From Achatina immaculata (lineage: Eukaryota; Mollusca; Gastropoda; Stylommatophora; Achatinidae), in the NCBI GenBank assembly GCA_009760885.1, contig CM019716.1:1803501-1867500 (forward strand): a stretch of DNA of 64,000 nucleotides, written 5' to 3'. The notes beneath the pieces are model-generated. The model had not been told where the DNA came from. It worked only from the letters and a program-made list of their open reading frames with translations, and searched no databases. Numbering within the stretch: the stretch's first letter is position 1; every line of letters starts with the position of its first letter. The position numbers and the translations under genes are program-made. This document shows positions 9,898 through 20,664 of the stretch, in pieces.

Positions 9898-12800
9898 ATG
9901 GTACGAAAATCGTTAAATATCGTAACCAGAAATAACCATCCGATACCGAGATTCGTTTGGTGTAGTTATTTAATGTTTTTGCTGACTAGGGGACCGGATT
10001 AAGCAATTTTTATATGTTACAATTTGATTACTTTCCTCAGCCTGGTGGTAAAGCTGGAAAGGATTCTGGAAAGGCGAAAGCCAAGGCAGTGTCTCGCTCT
10101 GCTCGTGCTGGACTTCAGGTAAGTTTTCCTTTGTTTGGTATGAAAACTTTCTTATCATTTTACTGTTTAATGCTATTTTATTTTACTACTAGACTTTTAA
10201 AATTTGTTTTCATACATGTGTTCGATCTTCAGTTTCCTGTCGGACGTATACATCGCCACTTGAAGACGCGAACTACAAGCCACGGACGTGTTGGAGCGAC
10301 AGCTGCAGTATATAGCGCAGCAATTCTCGAGTATCTAACTGCTGAGGTATGTTTATATTTGATACGTAGAGCAGCAACATTCAGAAGTTTGAAACAAGTG
10401 AGGGATTTTTTTTTTAATTGTGGAAAATAGCGAGAAAGCAGTAATCAAAACAAACCAACTTCCGGAACTGTTACAAGAGCCAGAGTGATTATGTAGTTAA
10501 TGGATGGAAACAAATGTTCATTTTTCTTTTTTACAGTTTTTTGTTAGGTTCATAGTACATGTAATGCCATACTTCATTCCTGAATCTGGGTTTAAAGTGT
10601 TTGTATAAGGCGGGAAATTGAGTTCTTCCTTAGTTGAGATTGTTAGTAAAAATTTGAGACTAAACTGTTAACATCATTATAGCAGTATTTAGTTGTCTCT
10701 AGTTGGATCTACGTGTTGCATGTTATTTGGATTAAAGAAATTGACTTGTACAAAAAAGAAAACAAAACCTGTTGAGAGAAGTGGTTACATAAATCTCATT
10801 TAGCCAGGATTGTCCAATGTTTGTAGGCCGGTTACACCGACCCTGTCGTGAAATCGAGACTAAAGCAGTGCTGGGAAGGTTCAGCAAAAGACCAGGGCAA
10901 AGCTTCTTTCTGGTGAGAGGGATCCAAGTTTAGTTCATGTTAAGGATTATCATTTAGAAACACCTGGTGAAGGGGTCATGAAGCAGAGATAAAAAAAGAT
11001 CTACACCGGGAGACATAGAAGAAACGGCCCAGGACAGAAATAAATGGAGAGCCTATCTATGCCTCAGATAGAAGTGAAGAAGGAAGGAAAGAATTATCTT
11101 GGTTGGTCCATCAGAGAAGTGCTCCATGTGAAAGATCTCACCATGTGCATGCCATAAAACCAGCGGGAGTCCTGACAACCGTGTATGTGTGTGCACGTGC
11201 CAGATCTGAGGCTGATAAAGTTGTGAAATGAACTGGATTTCAGCCATTTCCAGCCCCTCCTGTTTTATCATGGCCCAGCACATAATTCTTCGGACGGGTC
11301 AGCACAGTGCTCTTTGCTGCATTTGTAAGTCCCAAAAATAAAAATGACCATTATTCTCGATGATATATGCGGTTGGGAAAAGTAGCGAAAGTTGTATCTC
11401 ATGTCTCATCAGGCATGCATATTGATTGACACAGTCAGCGGGTGTGGAAATTGATTTTTTTTATTGTCATTACTATGAGATGCTGGTTGTTGGGGATGCT
11501 AACATATTCAGAATGAACTGGTGATGTTTTTTTTTTATATGATGTCTTATCCACCTGGTACTTTGTGATGACAGGTGTTGGAGTTGGCGGGTAATGCTAG
11601 CAAGGATTTGAAAGTAAAACGTATCACACCACGTCACTTGCAGTTGGCAATCAGAGGAGATGAGGAACTTGATTCTCTCATCAAGGCAACCATTGCTGGT
11701 GGTGGTAAGTCATCTTGTTAGTTGGCTGGCATTTACCATGGGACTTGGTATGTTTAATATAACTGTAGAACCAGTAGAATGATGCAAGCAAAACCCACAA
11801 CTACCTGCCTTCAAGCCCATCTTTTAATTCTTTCACTCCTGATTTAATTTTTATGCTCTGGCAGAATAAATTTTGATCAGAGAAAAACTTTTGGTACAAA
11901 GGAACTGGAAGTTAACTCTATAATTTGAAAATATTGGTTGGGTTATAAATGTGATACTTGTCATATTATTTCTGCCTGAGTATTGCTCTGAGCATTGATT
12001 GTCTTTAGGTGTACAAGATCTACAAGGGTCATACTGAAAGTCATGAGCAAAAGTTTTTTTTAAAATCAGAATTTATAGATTGAGAAAGTATACATGTATC
12101 GCCTTAAACTGCATCCTTTGCACTTCATGTAATCACATGACGTCACCATCATGTGTCACTTGACCACACATGGCATAAACAAAATGGTGGGTGCTGAAGT
12201 TTTGTTTCGTCAATGTGCTGTTATTGAGTTCTTCATTAAAGAGGAAATCGCCGTTGCTGAAATTCACCAAAGACTTCAACTTGGTTTATGGGGATGTGTG
12301 TATGCTAGCAGTGTTAGGAGGTGGGTGAAACATTTCAAAGATGGAAACACGAGCATCCAAGATATGCCTCACGTCGGTCACCCTTGAACTGCCTCCGCTG
12401 AACGCAACGTGGAAGGGGTTGATGACATCATTAAACAAGACAGACATGTCACAGTATCTGAAATTGCTGTAAACCTGGGAATAGGACACAACGCAGTACA
12501 GGAAATGATTGAAACCCTAAGCTATAGAAAAGTTTGTGCCTGCTGGGTCCCACATTTGTTGACTGAAGATCACAAAGCTGTGAAAAAAAAAAACTGGACA
12601 ACTGAGGAAATTCAGAAATAGGTTGGGAAATTCTTACACACTGCCTATAGCCCCAACCTGGCACCCAGTGATTACCATCTTTTTGGTTTTGTGAAAGAAC
12701 AAATGCGAGGTCATCACTACGACACAGGAGAGAACATCCAGAAAGCAGTGCATCTGTCCCTTCGGTCAGCTGAAACAGAATTCTACTGGGAGGGTATTTT

Positions 12801-15303
12801 CAAACTTGCTGAGCGATGGGAAAAGTGCAGAGAAATGGAGATTAAGTAAAGAAAGGATGCAGTTAAGGTGATACATTTATATTTTCTCTGTATATAAATT
12901 CTGATTTTTAAAAAATTTTGCTCACAACTTTCGGCATGATCCTCGTACTAACACTGCCAGTGTTGTTAATGAAGTGAAAGAGTTGAGACCTCCAAAAAAA
13001 AAGTGCTGTTACTATAATTGGTACTAATGAAACGGTGTTTAGGATTCTATGCCTGAAGGGTGTTGCGTGCCTTGTTTCACTATGCCCTTAGCTGTTGGTG
13101 GATGAAGGGAAGATAGAATGTCACACGCATGTCACTACTGTGAGTAAAGGGAACTTTGCCTGAATCACATTGGCTGTGGGAAAGAAAAAAAAAAAGATAT
13201 TGATCGAGTGTCTTGTTTTGTACCACTCCAAAGTCCAGGTTATTTTCAGTTCATATTTTCAATATTCCTTATGCATCACAGTTGTCATCATCATGTGCCA
13301 TGCCAGGCAGTGTAGGTGGTCATACTCCTTCACAAGTCTCGGTCCATGACATATCTGAGTAACTCTTTGCTGATTTCTTTCCATGCCACAATGTCAGGCC
13401 ATCACAGTTGTAGGAACCAGTTTTTCAGTACATTCCCTGGTTACATGATATTCCTGATAATTAGCAACATATTGGCTTTTTTAAAGTTTTGGTGAGGGGA
13501 AAGCACATACTGAATAGACTAGTTGTTAGTGATCTCCATTCTGTGTTGGAACATTGTGCTTGTGGACCCCGCTGTTTGTATCCACCAGCTGTAGAATTTG
13601 ATGTACTGCATACTAGTGTTGAGGGAATTCTGAAGTTTAAAAAGTTACCCGCAGTGCAAAGCTCTCTCAACTTCAGTTACCTTCACACTGAATCAAGGGA
13701 AAACAGTTACCATGGATAAGGGACTTTGTGTGAGATCAGTGTGGCTAAACAAAAGAACAAGAAATGTGGTCAGGAAATGTCTAAGGAGCCAAAGCATCTG
13801 TGAGTGTGAATAAAAAAAGTAACTGACTGAAAATTGCGTGGTAACCACAGCAGATAGAAACTGTTGGAATTTAACATGTTCACAGTGGCTGGTGGGTAGT
13901 TTGGATATGCACAGTGCAGAGCTCCGTCCTTAGTCTAGTTTAAGTCAAATATGGATGCTCCATAGCAGGACTGCAGCATTGTTGAAAAATGCCCTGTAGT
14001 GAGACAGAAGCTCTAGACAGCTGAGAAATGCCCTATAGTGAGACAGAAGCTATAGGCAGTTGAGAAATGCCCTGTAGTGAGACAGAAGCTATAGGCAGTT
14101 GAGAAATGCCCTGTAGTGAGACAGAAGCTCTAGACAGCTGAGAAATGCCCTGTAGTGAGACAGAAGCTCTAGACAGCTGAGAAATGCCCTATAGTGAGAC
14201 AGAAGCTATAGGCAGTTGAGAAATGCCCTGTAGTGAGACAGAAGCTCTAGACAGCTGAGAAATGCACTGTAGTGAGACAGAAGCTCTAGGCAGTTGTAGG
14301 TTCACCTTTAATGATGAGGTTAAGGAAGTGGCTTAGAGCTGGTTTCGGGAGCAGCTGAAAAGTTTCTCTCCCCCTAGAAATAAGAAAGCTAGTGGAACGA
14401 TACAAGAAGGCATAGACTTGGAGGAGGACTTTATGGGTTGATACATCTGTTGCGTACACTTGTTCACAGTTGCAGGTATTAAATGTATGCTGCCTTGACT
14501 CTTTCATAGATTAATCTGGAGCAAATGTTGAACAGATACTTATCTGAGTCTCTCTCTTATTGAGAGAACAAGTACTGTCAGAATGAGGGTGCTTCTGTCA
14601 CAAACCCATAGTACACATGACTGACCAGGTTTATGTGTAAGATTGCAGCCACAAATTGCATTTCTGAAAAGCAAAGAAAAAAGCACATTTTGGGTGGATG
14701 AGTGAAATTTTGCAAGAAACCTGGCAATAGTTACCTTGTCTCCTTTTGTTGAGGGGACAACTAGATCTCTTGATAAAGCCTGGTGATTTGCTTCATATAA
14801 TTGTAGTTTAAGGTTTCTATAATGCTGCACGTATGAGCCATATCCCCTGTATGCCTTAATTTCATGGAAACATGAATTTCACCTTTTATAAAACTGTTAA
14901 CTATCCATCTGTTACATACGCCTACATTTTTTTGGGTGCGTTTATTAATTTCAATGAAGAAAATAAAGATGATAAGACACATTGAGAATATTGATTGAAG
15001 GGATACTTTTTGAGACCTTATGAAAGTAGTGAGCTTTGTAACAGTATTCTTACTGGTAACCTGTGAACATTTTTGGTAGAGAACCTTTCCTTAGTATTCA
15101 TTCACAGATTTCATCTCTCATCCTCCATGTTTGTCTCCTGTCCTTCAGTTTTCTTTTTTTTTTTTTTTAAAATTCATTGTACACTTCAGGTGATGTTTTG
15201 TTTTTTTTTTTCTTCTTTGTCTGCAAATGAAACTTTGTCCAGGGTGATGAAGAGTGAAATTGTAGATTGTTCCATTACTGAGTTGACCAGCCACAGCAGT
15301 TAG

Positions 15304-15346
<43 letters not shown>

Positions 15347-15585
15347 TGGACTGCAAATCTGAATATCAGTTTTCACTGTGCAGTGCTATAATGAAGTTTT
15401 TCACAGATCACAAACTTGAATATTGGAGTTTTTAGAAGTATTTGCTTGAGTGGATCATTGTATGATAGAGTTTCCTGTCTGGAGACTGAAAATTAAATAT
15501 GTGATACTGTTTTCTGTCTCTAGGTGTGATCCCTCACATTCACAAGTCCCTGATTGGAAAGAAGGGTTCCCAGAAGGCAGCTTAA
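9898..15585 (+). CDS. H2A.Z: Histone variant H2A.Z (five coding exons)
   Basis: Spliced coding exons are 9898-9900 (only the ATG), 10041-10118, 10233-10346, 11575-11704 and 15524-15585. All junctions are GT-AG and the phases agree. The product is 128 residues, the usual H2A.Z length. It begins [17 protein letters not shown], continues with [11 protein letters not shown] and the histone-fold core ([20 protein letters not shown]), then [20 protein letters not shown] and [13 protein letters not shown], and ends GSQKAA. The short C-terminus and the absence of an SQ motif near the end separate it from H2A.X. H2A.Z replaces H2A in nucleosomes at promoters and other regulated chromatin. Intron 4 is long (3.8 kb) and carries a mariner remnant and a minisatellite. 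There is no canonical AATAAA between the stop and the Tigger element at 16014. Confidence 0.97.
12023..12945 (+). mobile_element. Mariner-like element, inactive and internally deleted (in H2A.Z intron 4)
   Basis: Imperfect terminal inverted repeats begin caagggtcatactgaaagt at 12023. They end at 12945 with the complement of cgaggatcatgccgaaagt. TA dinucleotides flank both ends (12021-12022 and 12946-12947), as expected for mariner target duplication. The broken frame on + shows the N-terminal helix-turn-helix region ([19 protein letters not shown]), WVPHLLTED, then a jump to [12 protein letters not shown], which holds the third catalytic aspartate. The part with the first two catalytic aspartates is missing, so the element cannot transpose itself. 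At 923 bp it is shorter than the usual 1.3 kb. Confidence 0.9.
13985..14297. repeat. 39-bp minisatellite, about 8 copies (H2A.Z intron 4)
   Basis: The unit gaaatgccctgtagtgagac recurs every 39 bp. Two subtypes occur, ending ctctagacagctga or ctataggcagttga. Confidence 0.93.
15308..15341. repeat. (TC)n microsatellite in H2A.Z intron 4
   Basis: An uninterrupted CT dinucleotide tract lies about 180 bp before the last H2A.Z exon. With the T-rich tracts near 15150-15210 it makes the end of the intron strongly pyrimidine-rich. Confidence 0.9.
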
Positions 15586-16013
15586 CCAAGTTCTGTGTCC
15601 TAGTTGGTTTTGTGTTTGCATTGTCTGTGCCATGTGTTAATAGTTACAATTTTGTATGGCAGGCTGGTGGTGTCACTTATTCAATTTGTCATAACACAAA
15701 AGATTCCAGAATTATGTATGAAACTTCAGTGTGGGTAAGGCTACATGTATATTCAAGTTACAGTTCATTGGTTTAATAAGATGTGTACATGTTAACTAAA
15801 GCACGTTATTGATAATCACATTAGGTTAATATTCATATTACGTACAACAGTTTGTTTGCTAGATCATTATGCAGTGATTTCCTTGTACATAATGCATGTT
15901 CATTGTAAGATGCAACCAGGTTATTTATAACGGCCATCTTTGTTGTTCGTTTTACAGGATTGTTCATTGTTCTTTTGGACACAACAAAAAACCCTTTTCA
16001 GATAGAACAAATA

Positions 16014-18307
16014 CAGTCGAACCCACTTAATATCACATCACTTTATGTCTGAGTCCTGATATTGTCACAGAAATTTGTATCCCCGACCAGCTCTCATAGG
16101 TAATTAATGGGCTTTACTCCGGTTAATACCACATCGCTTACTGTCACAAATCGGTTAATGCCATATTTTTGCACCTGGGGGAATTAAAAGATTCTGCCCT
16201 GTATCACAAACTGGGCTAGTCCAAACTATAAATATGTCACAAAGCCTTATCAGTTGCGTGATTCATCAAAGAAAGGGACAGCCGCATCAAGAACATGTGG
16301 GCATCAAAACACAGGTGATGTGAATGAAAGGCTTACCACGGCCACTCTTTCAAAAGAACGTGATTAAAACTTGGCTTCTTTTGGTCACTGTTTGTCTTCT
16401 TTATCAAGACGTGGGCAGTGTTAAATTGGCAACTCAAGTTGTTAGTCATTCCCAAGTAGTGTATTGTGAATCTTATAGCTGGAGACTTCTCTGGTTATTG
16501 TGTGATAGATAATGGCTACGAAACGCAAACGTGTTGATCTGGATTTAAGCGCTAAAATAGATATTCTGAAGCAAGTTGATGAAAAAGTTACGAGAAAGAA
16601 CATAGCGGATAAATTTGGAATTGACGTTTCATCTGTGTCAAAACTTGTTAAAAACCGAGACAAAATTGAACGAGACTTTCACTCGTCTTTAGTTAGGTCA
16701 AACTGTAAGCGAAGGCGTGCGAGTTCTTACACAGATATTGAGCGTGCTCTGCTGAAATGGTTCAAGCAGACAAGTTCTGCACAGGTGCATGTGTGTGGCC
16801 CTATGCTGGCAGAGATAGCAGAACGTTTTGCGAAAGAAATGGATATGCCTGACTGGAAGTGTTCAAACGGCTTTCTTGAGCGCTTTAAAAAACGCCACAA
16901 CATAACTTTTAAGGTCACTTCAGGTGAAGCGGGCCGAGTCAACACCAATGTTGTTAATGATTGGATTTCGCGTTTGCCAAAAATTTTGGATGCATACAAC
17001 CCAGATGACATTTTTAACATGGATGAAACAGGCGTGTTTTATAAACTGCTACCGAACAGAAGTTTGTTCTTTCGTGACGAGAAGTGCCATGATGGCAGAC
17101 TAGCTAAAGATCGCTTAACAGTTGTCGTGTGCTGTAACATGTCTGGCACTGAGAAGATTCCCCTCCTTGTTATCGGAAAGTCACGAAATCCACGGTGCTT
17201 CAACAATGTGAAAAGCCTGCCTGTCACTTATAAGGCCAACCAGCATGCTTGGATGACAAGTGAACTGTTTGAGGACTGGGTCATTTCTTTTGATAACAAA
17301 ATGAACCAAATGAATAGAAAAGTTGTGTTGTTCGTTGATAACTGTCCTGCGCACACTGACATCGCCAATCTGATGGCTACAAAGCTTGTTTTCCTGCCAC
17401 CTAACACAACCAGCGTGCTGCAGCCGTGTGATCAAGGTATCATTCACGCATTCAAACAGCAGTACAGAAAGCGAATTGTGCGCCATGTTCTGCATACAGT
17501 GGAAGAAAAGCAAGTCGCTGAGATAGACATCATGGTATCGGTTAATTTTATGCATGCTGCGTGGAACAGCATCAGTCAATCAACAATTATGAACTGCTTT
17601 CATAAATCGCAGTTTTCTTTCTTGCCCAAGCCAGTGATCAAAATAGATGCTAGCAATATTTGTGACATTCCCCTAGACTTGATTACAGATGAAGAGTGGG
17701 CAGCAGTTTCTGACGGAAGTGTCACATTTGATCAGTTCGTTTCAGCCGATGATGGCCTGCTATCAACGGAAATGTATTCAGTCGAAGAGATTGCTGCTAG
17801 TTGCAGTAAAAGCAAGGTAGATAGCGATGCTGAGGATAGTGATGATGACGTCAGTGAATCCCTAATGGACCAAAAGCCCCCCAAAACTGTTTCTTATGCT
17901 CAGTCTGTAAGCGCGTTTGAGACTTTGCGGTCATTCATATACAGTATGCCTGACGTGAAGCAGGACGTTTTTAGTGCTGTATCGTGCCTGAATGACTTTT
18001 TGATTGATATGCCAGTTATTACTACACAACACAAAATCACACACTTTTTTACTACTACTGCTGTTAAGTCAGAAGATACTTGATTTTAGTGTTACCTGTA
18101 CTATAAGACTAAGACTTAATGTATTTTGTGATTAGTAAAATTTTGTGTCTGATGACGAAATCTTCGCTGGTTGTTGTGTTTATTGTAGCAAATGTGAAGC
18201 AGACAGACTCACACTGGCCCAGTTAAAGCCCTTGTTATGGACACTGCTTAATGTCATGATAGTTTGATGGTCCCACTGATGTGACATTTAGCAGGTTCGA
18301 CTCAATG
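16014..18307 (+). mobile_element. Tigger/pogo-type DNA transposon with intact transposase
   Basis: The left end reads cagtcgaacccacttaatat directly after a TA (16012-16013). The right end, read in reverse, has gtcgaacctgctaaatgtca next to a TA at 18308-18309, with four extra bases between the TA and the matching block. The inner parts of the ends also match (cacatca). A TA target duplication and ends of this form are typical of the pogo/Tigger branch of Tc1/mariner. The element is about 2.3 kb and holds one intact gene. Confidence 0.9.
16512..18083 (+). CDS. Tigger/pogo transposase, intact, 523 aa
   Basis: The protein begins MATKRKRVDLDLSAKIDIL. Residues 1-55 form a psq/CENP-B-type helix-turn-helix (NIADKFGIDVSSVSKLVKNR). 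Residues about 65-130 form the CENP-B-type second DNA-binding helix-turn-helix (WKCSNGFLERFKKRHNI). The DDE_1 catalytic domain has D171 (FNMDETG), D276 (LFVDNCPAHT) and D307 (LQPCDQGII), with 30 residues between the last two. Its C-terminal tail is acidic (DSDAEDSDDDVSE). It would bind the terminal repeats and cut and paste the element in the nucleus. No stop or frameshift interrupts it, so the copy looks young or selectively kept. The ATG at 16512 begins the conserved N-terminus. It lies on the same strand as H2A.Z and just downstream of it. Confidence 0.96.
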   Translation: MATKRKRVDLDLSAKIDILKQVDEKVTRKNIADKFGIDVSSVSKLVKNRDKIERDFHSSLVRSNCKRRRASSYTDIERALLKWFKQTSSAQVHVCGPMLAEIAERFAKEMDMPDWKCSNGFLERFKKRHNITFKVTSGEAGRVNTNVVNDWISRLPKILDAYNPDDIFNMDETGVFYKLLPNRSLFFRDEKCHDGRLAKDRLTVVVCCNMSGTEKIPLLVIGKSRNPRCFNNVKSLPVTYKANQHAWMTSELFEDWVISFDNKMNQMNRKVVLFVDNCPAHTDIANLMATKLVFLPPNTTSVLQPCDQGIIHAFKQQYRKRIVRHVLHTVEEKQVAEIDIMVSVNFMHAAWNSISQSTIMNCFHKSQFSFLPKPVIKIDASNICDIPLDLITDEEWAAVSDGSVTFDQFVSADDGLLSTEMYSVEEIAASCSKSKVDSDAEDSDDDVSESLMDQKPPKTVSYAQSVSAFETLRSFIYSMPDVKQDVFSAVSCLNDFLIDMPVITTQHKITHFFTTTAVKSEDT

Positions 18308-18439
18308 TAGTTAGAGGTTTTGTTTTATTTCACACTTTTAAAAACAGAATAGGGCAAACCTTATTTGATACTGTTTGGCTTCAAAGAACGCCCGGGTGTC
18401 TGCATTTAGTGGACATTAATTACTGATATTCAACAATAT

Positions 18440-18445
18440 AATAAA
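18440..18445 (+). terminator. Candidate polyadenylation signal AATAAA
   Basis: This is the first canonical AATAAA that I noted on the + strand beyond the H2A.Z stop, and it lies just outside the right end of the Tigger element. It could serve Tigger or a long H2A.Z 3' UTR. A second AATAAA is at 19343. A nearer variant, AATAAG, lies at about 15773. Confidence 0.25.
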
Positions 18446-19672
18446 GTTTTATTAACAATGTAAGCAACTTTTTTTTCTCTATTTCAGTGTACATAGGATT
18501 ATACAAGAATGTTATATTTGGTTTGGTTAGTGGAATGTGTTACAATGAGTTGATTTATGTCTGCACTTAAGATGGTTATGGAACAGATCCTGTATGGACT
18601 GTTTATTTGTTGCCAAACTTAGATGTCTATTTTGTTTTTTTTTGTTCTCTTGATGAGCTAGTACCACTATGTACTTTAAGACTTAGTTAACAAACAAAAC
18701 AACACTTTGGTTTTGGTGAAAGACTAGCCATAGAAACAAATGCAGGTTGTACATACATTATATTTACAATGCCGTGGAAAAATCCAAGGAAGAGAACTCC
18801 ATGAAAAAAAAACAAAAAGAAAAGGTATTGAGAGTGAATGGGTTGACCAGTTATCCCAGAAAAATGGGATTTAGTCGGAAGTTGAAAATCCTTTCTGTGT
18901 TTAAGTAGAAAGGGGAGAATTCAGCACATCATGAATTTAAAATGGAAGATTAGGACATTCAAAGTTTTGAACCACTGGCATGGAAGGTTGTAGAAAACAG
19001 TGAAATTTGCTGACCATGTTGGCATGACAGATCATTCTTGAGTAAATGTTTATATGTGTCTATGGACTGCAGTAATGAGACTGCTAATGGAGGTATGATA
19101 ACATAGTCATATATCAGCATAGCCTCTGTTAGCAGTGATACAAAATAGAGCATGATGTTCTTCAGCCACACACTGTCTACATGCATATAACAAATCTAGT
19201 TATGTAAAGATGATTACACATTAATATTAGCAAGAGTGTATTAGGGAATATGTTACTGAATTTGGACATTAGCAGTAAATGAAAATGAGTAATGCTAGCG
19301 GTGGAGCTCCAGAAGGTTAAAACTCTTCTGGTGGATATTTGAAATAAAAGACATTTGATCTAATGCTTGTGTTATGGTGTTGTCAGTTATGTTTGGTTGT
19401 TTTTAGATGCTTTATAAGTGAAAATATACAATGTTGCGATTTAAACTGAAGTTTGTTGATCATACAGGGGCAAATTGCCTAGAACGTTCACTTGGACATC
19501 AACTTTACATGCTAACCTGAATTGTACTCAGTAGATGATTCATGATCACAGTACAGGTTCACAAGAATCCTATGAAGCTTATTGAAAAGAAAACTCACTG
19601 ACCATGTTATTGAATGCCTGTAAAAGATTGATGCTCTTCAAATCAATTCTTTTGAAAATTCAGTGTGCAAGT
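18446..19672. other. Stretch with no gene seen
   Basis: The sequence has no coding-like frame, no tandem array and no terminal repeats that I could pair with the Tc1-like element that follows. Confidence 0.5.
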
Positions 19673-20664
19673 ATGACTCATCTCACTATAGAACAATGAC
19701 TTATCATCATTGGACATTTACAGACTGGACAGTCACAAAGTGTAGTGGCCAGACAATTTAATATGGTTAGAAGCACAATTAGTCACTTTTGGAGACGATT
19801 TCAAGAAACTGGCTCAGTTGCAGACCGGCTGCGCATTGTCACAATTCCTGCTGAAGACCACTTCATATGGCTGCATCACCTCAGGAATCGATCTGCATCC
19901 TCAACAGTCCAGTCAATGACAGCAGCTCGTCAAATTTCAGATCAAACGGTCAGGAAGCGGCTACACGATGCTGGTCTTTGGGCTAGGAGACTCTTCAGAT
20001 GTCCTGTTCTCACAGACCGGCATTGCCATAACCAGCTGCAGTGGGCAAACCAGCATCATCAATGGACCATTGATAATGATTGGAAAAGGGTTTGGTTTAG
20101 TGATGAATCATTTTTTCTGCTCCAGCAACATGGATGGAGAAGAGTTTACCGCAGAGTCCATGAGTGCTACACCCAAAACTCCATGGATGAGTCTCCTCCA
20201 CATGGCGGTGTGGGACGATCAACTTCATGAGAAGAAGTGACCTAGTGCAAATTGGACACCTGAATGCCCAACGATACATCGCTGAAATTCTTCATCCTCA
20301 CATCCTTCCACTTCAAGCTGCACCAGGGTCGATTTTTCTAGCATGATAATACTTGACCTCGTGTGCCACATCTCACCACCCAGTTCCTCACTTACAAGTC
20401 CAGACCATTCCATGGCCATCCATGTCATCAGACATGAACCCAGTAGAACACTTATTGGATGAATTCAACAGACAAGTCCGCCAGCGAGATGTGCCAACCA
20501 GTCTCCAACAATTGTCTCTTGCACTGCAAGAAGAGTGGGCAGCCATCTCACAACAACAGATCCAACGGCTAATCGGATCCATGTCAAGGAGATGTTGTTC
20601 ACTGATACAGGCCAGAGGAGGCCATACACCTTACTTAAACGGAGACTTCAGTTGCAAAGGATAA
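19673..20664 (+). mobile_element. Tc1-like transposase pseudogene
   Basis: Joined across frames, the translation shows the N-terminal helix-turn-helix regions (VVARQFNMVRSTISHFWRRF, ETGSVADR), then TPAEDH-type linker sequence, VWFSDES with the first catalytic aspartate, and a decayed DN(A)RPH region with a stop near 20340. It ends with SSDMNPVEHLLDEF, which holds the final glutamate, and then EEWAAISQQQIQRLIGSM. A stop near 19697 and at least two frameshifts (around 20220 and 20350) disable it. Clear paired terminal inverted repeats were not found, so the outer limits are those of the coding remnant. Confidence 0.88.
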
